This document shows positions 32,710 to 42,559 of a stretch of 64,000 nt of DNA, in pieces. The DNA lies in contig OZ037846.1 in assembly GCA_964035575.1 (NCBI GenBank), positions 1,391,501 through 1,455,500 of the forward strand. Direction: 5' to 3'. Each line of letters begins with the position of its first letter. Within the stretch, counting starts at the first letter, position 1. The stretch comes from Rhynchopus sp. YZ270_cl-10. Lineage: Eukaryota > Euglenozoa > Diplonemea > Diplonemida > Diplonemidae. A program made the translations under genes and the position numbers. Under the pieces are notes generated by a model. That model worked only from the letters and a program-made list of their open reading frames with translations, made no database searches and was not told the DNA's origin.

Positions 32710-33103
32710 AGCCAATTCAAGAACGAGCCATCGCTTCTTGCGGTAAAACAATGCAAAGAGAGAGAGAGAGAGAGAGAAAAAGTGAGGGAAAAGGTGGGCA
32801 GCACGCTAGCTGTGTTTGCAACAACGAGTATTGGGGAAACCTGTCATGTGTTGTGTTTCAGGTGCGTGGAGGGGGGAACGTTTCGCTAACAGAAAATAAG
32901 AACAAAAAAAACTGTACAAAAGAGGGTGGGGTGGAGAGATGAGTACTAACGTATCACGGTACAGGAGGGGTAACAAAAAGAAAACCGACGCAGGAGCTTT
33001 TCTTGGAACTGTTTTATTCTCCTCACCCCAACAACAACATCACATTCAGAAAAACACTGTTTTTTTGTTTTTATTCGCTTTCTTTTCTTCTTCCTCACAC
33101 TTT

Positions 33104-33779
33104 CAGGGCCTTCAACGTGTCGAAGTTAAGCCTTAACTTCGACAACTTTTTTATTTTGGGTTTTTTTTTTTGTCGAAGTTCGACAAATCTAAAAAAAAAA
33201 AATGGGATTTTGGCAAAACCGAGTTGCAGGGTAGTCCACGGGAGAAACTCGGTTCAGGGTTTTAACGTTAACATTCTCCTGTGATCCACTGTGACCATTT
33301 GGACAGAGCTCGTAGAACCCAACGAGGAGTGAGCCAGGCAAAAGTAGCGTACCGTGCGCCTGCGGCGCAAGCAGGCATCCCACCCTTCCCATGACATAGT
33401 TTGGCTGTAAATAAAGCGCCATGGTATGCGCAATATTTGAAATGTTGCGTACCGTGGCTTCGCCAGGGACCTTTGCTGTTATAAATGTACTGAGCTTACT
33501 GATAAGAAAGCTGTGACACCCACTACGGCTTGTGGATCACCAGGGCTACAAAGCTCCAAACCAATGCTGCTTGTGTTGAAATACACGTGTGTGGACAGGC
33601 GAAGTTTTTTGGCTGACCGAGTTTCCAAAAATGACCAAAACCTGTATAAACCCCTGAGAGCTTCTCCTTGTGACTTGCTGCACCCGCGCGCGCGGGCTCG
33701 GGGAGGTCATTTTTTTGTTTTTTTTTTTTTTAACTTCGACAAAACTGTGGACAGACTTTGTCGATGGTTGAAGGCCCTG
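33104..33779. mobile_element. Non-autonomous hAT-type DNA transposon
   Basis: Termini CAGGGCCTTCAAC / GTTGAAGGCCCTG (13 bp) bound 676 bp, flanked by an exact 8-bp direct repeat CACACTTT (33096-33103 and 33780-33787). Near the left end is the perfect palindrome TGTCGAAGTTAAG / CTTAACTTCGACA, and the right end repeats TTCGAC. The interior carries the dispersed palindromic module GCGTACCGTGCGCCTGCGGC...GTACCGTGGCTTCGCCAG. No transposase. Confidence 0.88.
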
Positions 33780-34027
33780 CACACTTTGTTACTGTGAAGA
33801 AAAATTTTTTCGTTCCCCTCCCTCCCTCCCAATTTTGTGTTTTTTGCTTCAGTGTTTCCGTCCGAGTTGGCCTAGTGGACCTGAATACCCCTGTTTTCAG
33901 TGCGGCCATGCAGAATGGACCTGAACCAACCCTCTCCGCTTCAGTGTGTTCCATGCGTAGGGTCCGAGTTGGCCTAGTGGACCTGAACCAGCCTCTTTTT
34001 AAACTTTCTTTTCATCATATTGTCGTT

Positions 34028-34565
34028 CGCAAAAAAAAAAAAGGAACGGTAAAAAAGCTGTCCAAAAAAAAGGGCGGGGATCTGGAGCTGGTGTCAGAAT
34101 TGGTAACAGAGTAGCAAAAGTAAAATAAAAGTGAGTAAAAAGCAGTCCCACAGAGGAGAACAGAAAGAGCAAAAGGGCATGCACACAACGTGCAAGCAAA
34201 GAAACCTGCCCTAACCCTTTTTTGATTTTTTTTTGGGTGTTTTGAGCGTGTATTATTTCCTCCCCTCTAACCTTTTGAAAGCTATTACGCGTGTTAACGG
34301 AAGAAAAAACACGAACTGCGTCTACACCTTCTGTACAAAAAGGCTTTCGGCCAGCCGACATTTTGTTCAGACCTTTTACCAAGTTGGTGAGACAATTTAA
34401 AAACAAAACAAAAATAATAGTGGAGTTCATCCTCGGGTGTCTACACTACAAAAAACCAAGTTTTCAAAAAAAAAAAACCAAAAACTTCCTCTGCTCTTCT
34501 TCCTACGACATTCTTACCTACTTTTGGGGGGGGATGACGACAAGCTGTGTCAGATTTTTTTTCTT
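34028..34565 (+). repeat. LRR-upstream module, copy 2
   Basis: Near-identical to 30168-30715, including hairpin H1 (34418-34448). In this copy the module is separated from the rest of the LRR 5' region by the TIR element at 34619-35693. Confidence 0.8.
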
Positions 34566-34618
34566 CTTTTTTCACCCTATTCTACCATCTATTCAGTAGA
34601 ATAGTTAGTAGATGAAAC

Positions 34619-35693
34619 CATACAATGCAACGAGGCCGGGTACGCCTGAAAATACTCATGTCTGGAAAATATATCTGAGGCGTGCCTGAGGCGTCACTGA
34701 GGCGTGCCTGAGGCGTACTCGGGATTAGTTACGTTTAAGTACGCCTCAGGCACGCCTGAGTATATATCAACGCATACTTGCGTTCCAGGCGCCTGGTGTG
34801 TATTTTTTCCCCGCAAAAAGGGCCTCTGATGCATTTCCGGAGCGATCTGAAAAAATTCCGGGGTCGGACAATTTTTTTTTAGAAAAACATGCGTGACTTT
34901 AAGTTTGTACCAAAAACCAGGGTGCTGATATATAAAATTATTATGCACAGGTCATCACGTTTCTAAGGCATGCCATGTATTTCCTCCGCCCCCTGAAATG
35001 TGCTGAAATCAACTTTCGGTGTCCTGCTGAGAAAATTGCGGGGTCGCAAGATATTTTTCGTGGAAAAATATCATGGTTACTGCTTACAGTAAACTGCCTC
35101 CAAAAAAGAGACTTCGCAGAAGATGAGTCATACCTCGGGTATGTGTAAAAAAGTCCTTTGGTCACCCCATAGTTGTACTAAAAATAGAGCTGTGGTCTGT
35201 GGATCAAGGAGGCCTGTGTAAAATTCTGGGATCTCGATGGGATCTCTCTAGTGTTAGAGGGTCCAGCCTTGTGTGAGCCTCTTCCGTCTTGCATCAAGTT
35301 GGGCCCCGAAGGGGCCCAGTCAAAAAGTACCCCCTAAATTTGTTTCCAATGATTCTTGAATCAATGAAATACCCGAAGGTACCACCAAAATATATATCAT
35401 CAACACCAAAGCTTAGCGAACCCTTTTCATTTTTTCGACTCGCTCGGCCCAGAGGCACATTTTTCATCGTGCGACCCCGCATTTGAAAGATTTTGGTACC
35501 TCTGAATCGAAAGCCACAAAATTTGGGGGTAAATACTTTTTTGTTCATGACCAAAATGCTGGTAAGAATATAAATATACTCAGGCGTGCCTGAGGCGTAC
35601 TTAAACGTAACCAATCCCGAGTACGCCTCAGGCACGCCTGAGTATTTATTTTCAGGCCTTGGCGAGGCCGACTCGGCCTCGTTGCATTGTATG
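34619..35693. mobile_element. TIR DNA element with 6-bp target duplication
   Basis: Ends CATACAATGCAACGAGGCCG / CGGCCTCGTTGCATTGTATG, flanked by direct repeats TGAAAC (34613-34618 and 35694-35699). Each end has subterminal arrays of GCCTGAGGCGT and its inverse (34677-34770, 35578-35645). 1075 bp, no recognisable transposase, so non-autonomous. It sits in the 5' region of LRR copy 2; copy 1 shows the empty arrangement. Superfamily not assigned. Confidence 0.8.
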
Positions 35694-35908
35694 TGAAACA
35701 ATTCTTTTTTTCTCTTTTTTTCTCTAAAACAAAAAGGCTTGTTCCCACCCACCCCTGTGTATTTTCCGGTTGTACAATTGGCTCTTTATCCCCACCTACG
35801 TCGATTTCAATACTATACCTTGCTTCACCTTCGGTGACCCTTACAGGGGGTGAAGGAAGGTTGTGGGAAAAGGATTGTAAATCCAAACACCACCCAGTTA
35901 GTCAAGAG

Positions 35909-37906
35909 ATGGATGGACAATCAATGGCTGTCTTTGCACCACTCCCACAACAGAAACCACACAAAACACGAATGGAACTCAACATCGAGGGATTTGATGG
36001 TAAGACGTACGTCGTCGATGTGGATGTGGATGACACAGCGAAGCAGCTGCGGCAGAAGGTGGCAACTGCAGCGGGGTTTGCTGAAGACGCCTTTGACATG
36101 GACTTCGGAGGGAACGGCGAAGGAGAGGACTTCAACATCACAGCGCTGAGTGCTGGCGGCACAGTCGTGTTGACGCAGACGAAGCAGCAAGAGTCCATTG
36201 CAGCTCTTCGTGCATTGGGTGAGACAGACATCACACCAGAGAGGCTTGCGAGTGTGGAAGACCCGAAGGTAGCGCAGTTGTTTCTGCAGGCAGACGTTGT
36301 ATCTGCGATTCCTCGCAAGTTCCTCGCAAGCACTAATTTACGCAGCCTTGATCTGAGTGCCCCGTTGGCTGTTACTGCGATTGATGACGACTTCTTATCC
36401 GAGTGTTTGTCATTGGAATCAATTAACTTGTCTGGGTTGCGCAACGTCACGACAATAGGCGAGTTCTTCCTGCACGGCTGCCCGTCATTGCGCACTTTTG
36501 AGCCATTCAACTTTTCAGGGTTGGGAGGTGTCACAAGCCTTGGGGACTACTTCGTTTCGCGTTGCAGGACGTTAACCTCTATCGACTTTGCAGGATTGAG
36601 CAGCGTCACAAGCGTTGGGGACGACTTCTTATCAGGTTGCCCGGCGTTAACCTCCATCAACTTTACAGGATTGGGAAGTGTCACAAGCCTTGGGGACCGC
36701 TTTTTAGCAGATTGCACGTCGTTAACCTCCATCGACTTTGCAGGACTGAGCAATGTCACAATCCTTGGGGAACGCTTCTTATTAGGTTGCACGTCGTTAA
36801 CCTCCATCGACTTTGCAGGATTGAGCAGCGTCACAAGCGTTGAGGACTGCTTCTTATTAGGTTGCATGTCGTTGACCTCCATCAACTTTACAGGATTGGG
36901 AAGTGTCACAAGCGTGGGGGACAACTTCTTAGCTTGTTGCCGAGAGTTAGCTTCCATCAACTTTGCAGGACTGAGCAATGTCACAACCGTTTGGGACGAC
37001 TTCTTATCAAATTGCACGGCGTTAACTTCCATTGACTTTGCCGGATTGAGCAGCATCACAAGCGTTGGGGACAGCTTTTTATCATATTGCACGTCGTTAA
37101 CCTCCGTCGACTTTGCTGGATTGAGCAGCCTCACAAGCCTTGGGTGCAAATTTTTATCAGCGTGCTCGGCGTTAACCTCCATCAACTTCGCTGGATTGGG
37201 AGGTGTCACAAGCCTTGGGCACGACTTCTTATCAGGTTGCACGTCGTTAACCTCCATCGACTTTGCTGGATTGGTCAATGTCACAAGCCTTGGTGGCTGC
37301 TTCTTATTACATTGCGAAGCGTTAACTTCCATCGACTTTACAGGATTGGGCAATGTTACAAGGGTTGGGCACAGCTTCGTATCACATTGCACGGCGTTAA
37401 CCTCCATCGATTTTGCAGGATTGGGAGGTGTCACAAGCCTTGGGCAACACTTCTTAGCAGATTGCGCGGCGTTAACCTCCATCGACTTTGCAGGATTGAG
37501 CAATGTCACAATCCTTGAGAAGTACTTCTTAGCAGATTGTGCGTCGTTAACCTCCATCGACTTTGCAGGGTTGGGAGGTGTCACAAGCGTTGGGGACCAC
37601 TTCTTATCAGGTTGCAGGGCGTTAACTTCCATCAACTTTGCAGGATTCAGAAGCGTCACAAGCCTTGGGAACTACTTTTTATCATATTGCAGGGCGTTAA
37701 CCACCATCGACTTTGCAGGATTGGGAGGTGTCAGAAGCCTTGGACACTACTTCTTATATGACTGCACGGCGTTAACCTCCATCGACTTTGCAGGATTGAG
37801 TGGCGTGAGACAAATTAGTCACGGCTTTATTCAAGGTTGCACTTCTTTAGAAACATACGACGAGTACATGGAGTGGTATTCGTCAAAAAGGAATCGGGAT
37901 GCATGA
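35909..37906 (+). CDS. Ubiquitin-like plus BspA-type LRR protein, copy 2 (longest)
   Basis: ATG 35909; 665 residues. The ubiquitin-like head and linker are almost identical to copy 1 (FDGKTYVVDVDVDDTAKQ). About 18 LRR units of 25 residues follow, twice the number in copy 1, then the tail SLETYDEYMEW and KRNRDA shared with copy 3. Unit boundaries are exact at 75 bp (CGTTAACCTCCATCGACTTT recurs), so length differences arose by gain or loss of whole units. A 370-codon minus-strand frame here is only the mirror of the repeat. Confidence 0.92.
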   Translation: MDGQSMAVFAPLPQQKPHKTRMELNIEGFDGKTYVVDVDVDDTAKQLRQKVATAAGFAEDAFDMDFGGNGEGEDFNITALSAGGTVVLTQTKQQESIAALRALGETDITPERLASVEDPKVAQLFLQADVVSAIPRKFLASTNLRSLDLSAPLAVTAIDDDFLSECLSLESINLSGLRNVTTIGEFFLHGCPSLRTFEPFNFSGLGGVTSLGDYFVSRCRTLTSIDFAGLSSVTSVGDDFLSGCPALTSINFTGLGSVTSLGDRFLADCTSLTSIDFAGLSNVTILGERFLLGCTSLTSIDFAGLSSVTSVEDCFLLGCMSLTSINFTGLGSVTSVGDNFLACCRELASINFAGLSNVTTVWDDFLSNCTALTSIDFAGLSSITSVGDSFLSYCTSLTSVDFAGLSSLTSLGCKFLSACSALTSINFAGLGGVTSLGHDFLSGCTSLTSIDFAGLVNVTSLGGCFLLHCEALTSIDFTGLGNVTRVGHSFVSHCTALTSIDFAGLGGVTSLGQHFLADCAALTSIDFAGLSNVTILEKYFLADCASLTSIDFAGLGGVTSVGDHFLSGCRALTSINFAGFRSVTSLGNYFLSYCRALTTIDFAGLGGVRSLGHYFLYDCTALTSIDFAGLSGVRQISHGFIQGCTSLETYDEYMEWYSSKRNRDA

Positions 37907-38354
37907 GCTGCGCAGGAGTGCACAACACTGCCATGCTTTGTGGTGGTCTTTTGCACAAAGTGTTTTATGAAGAGTCGCTTCGGCAGAACCTGTCGTGAAT
38001 GGATTGTCATTGATGATCAGCGTCTTGCTCAACAGCATGAATGTTGTGCATCCAAATGAAGTTTTGTTTTTTTTTCTTTGTTTTTTTTATGATTACATGC
38101 AATGCTACAGGCATTTTGCTAACCATCGTTCCATCGTTCCCTGTTTTTGGCGTTTTTTTTTTTTTCTTTTTCATCGTTCCATCGTTCCCCCTAGGAAAAA
38201 GGTGGCATCGTTCCATCGTTCCATGGACTGTACTGTGGGGTGTGTCACAGATGCAGAGACCCTGGGCTCAAGGGCTCACCGTGGGAGACCAGAACGCGAC
38301 TGAATTGGTCAAACGCCGAAGGAAAAGGAAGCATGCAGCGTGGCGAAAGAATAA

Positions 38355-38600
38355 AAGTAGCGTACCGTGCGCCTGCGGCGCAGCTTGCAGCCCACCCTTC
38401 CCATGACATAGTTTGGCTGTAAAAGTGTGCAATTTTAAGCGCATTTTCTTGAAATGTTGCGTACCGTGGCTTCGCCAGAAACTTTCGTTTTATCAAAATA
38501 TGGAAGTAAAAATTACGGTAACTGTTGATAATTACCAACGACAGTGCCGGTTTATGGCAACATTTTTTTAGAAATGTTGCGTACCGTGGCTTCGCCAGGA
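38355..38600. repeat. Dispersed palindromic module (GCGTACCGTG...)
   Basis: GTAGCGTACCGTGCGCCTGC and, 80-120 bp on, GCGTACCGTGGCTTCGCCAG, with CCATGACATAGTTTGGCTGT between. The same order occurs at 33343-33470 and 44872-45015; inverted forms occur at 21175-21420. Each word is a near-palindrome (GCGCCTGCGGCGC; CTGGCGAAGCCA). Confidence 0.75.
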
Positions 38601-39029
38601 ACTGGATGCCATGACCGCCGCTTCTTTTATAGATATACTGAGGTTATTGATAAGAGGCTGACACCCACTACGGCTTGTGGTTCACCCTCCCCACCTGCCT
38701 TTCACGATTTTGTGCATCAGAGGGGAGAAAGAGCCTCATCTTCTTGTACTGACAGGGAGTCGCGCGCGCGAAGCGCGCGCAGCGACCGCTTTTGCGGGGG
38801 GAAAGCTCGGGACCCCTTTTGCCCCATGGGTGTTCCGTATTCCGGGGGTTTTCGGGGGAAAATCGGGTCCGTATTCCACTATTTTTCTTTGGGTGGGCTT
38901 CCCCTCTGGGGGTCAAAAACAGGGTCAAAACACCCCAAAACTGGTCTCATTTGAATTTTTGGTGACCCGAGCGTTCAGCGGTGGTACCATAAAAAAAAAT
39001 TGGCGTGGCTGCATAACCGCACGGTGCAC

Positions 39030-39135
39030 AGTACAGTACACAGTACACAGTACACAGTACACAGTACACAGTACACAGTACACAGTACACAGTACACAGT
39101 ACACAGTACACAGTACACAGTACACAGTACACAGT
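39030..39135. repeat. Microsatellite, 7-bp unit ACAGTAC
   Basis: About 15 near-perfect tandem copies. Because 7 is not a multiple of 3, all frames stay open with the same YTVHSTQ-type peptide; these frames are not genes. Confidence 0.93.
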
Positions 39136-40610
39136 GGAGGAAAGGGGGTGTCCGCCGGAGGCGAAAATTTTATTTGGGGGTTCGTCCTACAAGGAGAAAA
39201 ATGTCTTTTTTGTGTTGTTTCATTCCATCCCAGTTCACGGGCACCTCACTCAGTGAAAAAGACCGTTCTAAAGTCTCTTAGTCACCCGTCTGCTCTTTTT
39301 TTTCTTCCCTAAGGGAATCCCTGTAGAAAAAAAAGTGCACGATCCCAAAAGTGGTATTCGTATTCCGTCTTAGGAACACCCATGTTTTGCCCTCTGTTTT
39401 TTTTTTTTTTTCCATCGTTCCCCCCATTTAGGAACCCGGCCGAGTTAGCATAATGCCTGGCAATGCTAAAAGGAAATTGAACACCGTACCCCCACTCCCT
39501 GTCTTTTCTATTTGCTAATCCGGGGCGGGTTGGAGTAGAGCCACATTTCGCCGACAGGTCGAGGTGTGTGCGTTTCACCACAGCCTCTCCCTTTTGTCTT
39601 TATTGTTTTTATTGTTTTTATTGCTTTATTGTTTGCGGGGGTAGGGGAAAAACATAAAAAGGAAAAGTAGGGTGCGGTTTCAATTTTCTGAACTTTTTAT
39701 TTGAAGAGATGAGACTCTGTATTTCTTGTTCTTCCCCTGCTCCGAGACGCTTGGGCTCGTCATATAAAGTTTGCTTTGTTTTTCTTTTTGTCCGACTATG
39801 CAATACGTCTGGAAATGAATGACACGTTTCTTTGGTTGCCATGAGTGTTACCGTTCCTCTCATCCTTCCCCCCCCTCCCTTTTGTGCTCCACCTCTCCCC
39901 CCGTACTTCAGGACGCGGGTTTTCGGGGTGTTTTGCGGGACTTTTGGGTGAACAAAAACATAACAAAAAGCTCTCGTTTATTTTATCGAACAGAGTTTTT
40001 TTCTCCGCCCCGTACCTAAAAACGTAAACACCACTTTGAATCAGAAAAAGTATTTTTCCTCTCCTTTTTTTTTCTTATAAACGCGCTGGTTTTGTGTATC
40101 TCGCTAATTTTTATCACAAAGCCTTCCCTCTGCTCTGCTTTCTTTTTCAAAAAATTGTGCCTCATTGGCTAACCTGCTTGATCAGCTCTTTCCCGCTGTG
40201 CTGCGCACACTGTTTTGTTTTCCTGTTACATGAATACGGATGAGCTAATACTTGGTAATCCTGCTTGAGCAGAGATCTTGATGATCAAAGAGACTGAGTG
40301 CCTTAGGGGCTTGTCCTTCCAGGGGTAGAGTTTCTTGTGGTCTCTTGCATGCACTGTGTATTTTTGCTCGGATGTGTTTCGTGTCTGTTTTGCTCTCCGT
40401 CTTACTTCCCTGATACATGAATACGGATGAGTTAAACCTGGGTAGCCCTGCTTGAGCAGGTTCTGCGACGTGGCATTTCTTATGACGTTTTCTCTGATCC
40501 CTCCCTCTGGAGCATGAATGCATGCTTCTTTTAGCTCTGTCGGCACGCAGCCAATCGGCGTGTTGCTCTTTTAACGTTACTCTTGTCTTTTTCCAAAAAA
40601 TCAGAAAAAT

Positions 40611-40836
40611 ATGCATAAATGGGGTGATTTGCCAATTTTGGGGTCTTTTTTTTCTGGAAAATTCACACAAATTCACAAACATTCGCAGCAATTCACAAAA
40701 ATTCACAACACCTGCACAAAACATTCACATAAATTCACAAAAAATCACACACCCGTGTATCACGGGTGTTTTCGCCTCGTTGTGAATTTTTGTGAATTGT
40801 CTTGAAAAAAAAGACCCCAGATCACCCCAATAAACA
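40611..40836. mobile_element. MITE-like element with ATTCACAA subterminal repeats
   Basis: Long imperfect inverted ends: ATGCATAAATGGGGTGATTT...GGGGTCTTTTTTTTCTGG, and the inverse AAAAAAAAGACCCCAGATC...CACCCCAATAAACAT. Inside are many AATTCACAA words and a small hairpin ACACCCGTGTATCACGGGTGT. About 226 bp. Confidence 0.65.
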
Positions 40837-41106
40837 TCAAATTTAATCACCCCTGCTGCCCTGCACCTGTGTTGTCATTATTTCCCTAGTTTCGACAGCG
40901 AAACCTTTCCCCATGTATTGCACGGGAAACAATATGACAAACAGGTGCAGGGTGGTTCCGTGCATATCATAGAACCTGGCACGATGTGTGTCTCCCAAAA
41001 ACCAAAGCGTTGTGTGTGAAGTTTTGAAGGAAGGGAAAATAAAAGTTTGGAAAAATGGATGGGTGCGATCAACAAACAACGAATATACAAAGAAGGGGGT
41101 ATTTCA

Positions 41107-41301
41107 TTTTCTGCACATCTGTGCACAGTGCGGGGACATTATTCCTCTTACACCAACCAGAATAGAGGGGTGTCCGACAATGTCACGATCTTTCCCCACC
41201 CGCATGCTGCTCAGTTGTGCACTTCTTTCGGCAGTGGTGTTTTGTGGTGTCGACGTTGCAATGCCACACACACCCGCACACATGCCCCCTCTCACCACAA
41301 A
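41107..41301 (+). pseudogene. Duplicated 5' fragment of the fucosyltransferase-like gene
   Basis: Nearly identical to 47310-47503: upstream sequence, the ATG, and the codons for the signal anchor down to MPHTPAHMPPL. It then runs into a segment (41302-41430) that in the parent locus lies upstream (47010-47160). The pieces are in permuted order, as expected at a tandem-duplication junction. No catalytic part remains. Confidence 0.87.
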
Positions 41302-42559
41302 GAGGTTTTGTTTGTTCTTTATTTTTTCTGACTTTTTATTTGAGAGATGAGACTCTGTCTTTCTTATTCTTCCCCCGCTCCCCCTAGGCACGAGACGCTT
41401 CGGCTCATCTTATAAAGTTTTCATTGTTTGTCTTCACTGTATAATATTATAGAAGAGGAAAAGGTGAACAAGATAAAACAAAAATATTGATTTTCTTTTA
41501 TCGAGCAGATTTTATTCTCCGCCCCGTACCCAAAACGTAAACACCACTTTGAATCAGAAAAAATATTTTTCTTTTTCTTCTTTTTCTTCCACACGCGCTT
41601 ATTTTTGTGCTCGCTCATTTTTGTCAAAAAGCCTCCCCCCCTCCGCTCCCTGCTTTTAGTCAGTACTCAGCCGTTGTGCTGTTACATGAACATTCATGAA
41701 TTTGTACTTGGTACTCCTGCTTGGGTAGAGTTCTTGGTTGATCCCTGGTGAGACTGAGTGCCTGATGGGCTCGTCCTTCATGGGTTAGAGTTCTTTTGGT
41801 CTCTTGTGTGTATTGGGTATTTGATGCTATGTGTTTTTTCATGCTCTCTCTGTGCTGTTTTGCACCCTTTTTGCTATCTTCTTCATGAAGTAAAATGAGT
41901 CTGTACCTGTGGTAGTTCTGTTAAGATCCTGGTTGCTCTCGTGGATTGGACAGAGCACTGATGGGCTCGCCTGTCCTGGGAAGAGAGCTTGTGGTCTCTC
42001 GTAGGACAGAGTACGAGATGCTCAGGTGTTTTTTGTGTTTCTTTCTCGGTGCTATGTGCACCCTTCGCTCCCTCTTGCTGAATGTTAGTGAGTGTTTCAT
42101 TAGTAGTGCTCTAGTGTTCTCTTAGTATAGAGTACTGGATGCTTGCTAACGTTTTCAGGTGATTTTCTTGCGATATTTCTGCCACGCTCGACGTGGCGTT
42201 TTTTTTTTTTTTTAATGATGTTTCTCTGATCCCTCCCTCTGGAGCAGCTGGATGCATGCTTCTTTTAGCTCTGTCGGCACATAGCCAATCGTTGCCCTTC
42301 TTGCTTATCTCTTGTTCTTTGTCATAAAAAAATACTGCAAAACGCATCAAATTCAAAAACCCCTGCACCTGTGTTGTCATTATTTCCCTAGTTTCGAGTG
42401 CGAAATGTTTCCCATGTTTCCCTCCATACATACATTTCCACCCCGGGACCCCCAGCGGGTGTCGGCCTTTTATGTGTCCTCAAATGGTTGTGCATAGTGT
42501 AGCCAATTTTCCACCCACCTACCCACCCACCCACCAGTAGGTAGAACGCCCATTCCGCT

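Larger units (their letters stand above)
32286..35908. other. Mosaic intergenic region between LRR copies 1 and 2
   Basis: Made almost wholly of copied pieces: HEAT-gene fragment, HEAT downstream fragment (32711-32965), a diverged R0 piece (about 32990-33070), a hAT element, a twice-repeated word GTCCGAGTTGGCCTAGTGG (33860 and 33962), the LRR-upstream module, a 1.07-kb TIR element, and the last 200 bp of the LRR 5' region. Confidence 0.7.
40225..42100. repeat. Diverged tandem repeats of about 190 bp
   Basis: Units begin at about 40227, 40411, 41681 and 41883 and share TACATGAA, CTGCTTGAGCAG or variants, GACTGAGTGCC, GGGGCTTGTCC or GGGCTCGTCC, and TGGTCTCT. Between the first and second pairs lie other repeats. 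Conserved blocks with variable spacers could suit a structured RNA, but no known family is recognised. Confidence 0.5.
37907..42559. other. Repeat-rich intergenic region
   Basis: No intact gene in 4.6 kb. Holds CATCGTTCCATCGTTCC words (38125-38220, 39412), a palindromic dispersed module (38355-38600), a 7-bp microsatellite (39030-39135), copies of segments also found at 54.7 kb and 56.0 kb, a MITE-like unit (40611-40836), diverged tandem repeats (40225-42100), and a fucosyltransferase gene fragment (41107-41301). Confidence 0.65.

Noticed and set aside
33860-33987. Two copies of GTCCGAGTTGGCCTAGTGG, which look like a tRNA A box
   Set aside because: No B box, no cloverleaf and no acceptor stem can be drawn. 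Treated as a simple direct repeat with 102-bp spacing.
36547-37659. A 370-codon open frame on the minus strand across LRR copy 2
   Set aside because: It mirrors the 75-bp repeat; the same unit that is open on the plus strand is open on the minus. Equivalent mirrors occur in copies 1 and 3 and in the ankyrin array.
39030-39135. Tandem ACAGTAC units as a possible CRISPR array or telomere
   Set aside because: No spacers and no telomere-like G strand; a plain 7-bp microsatellite.
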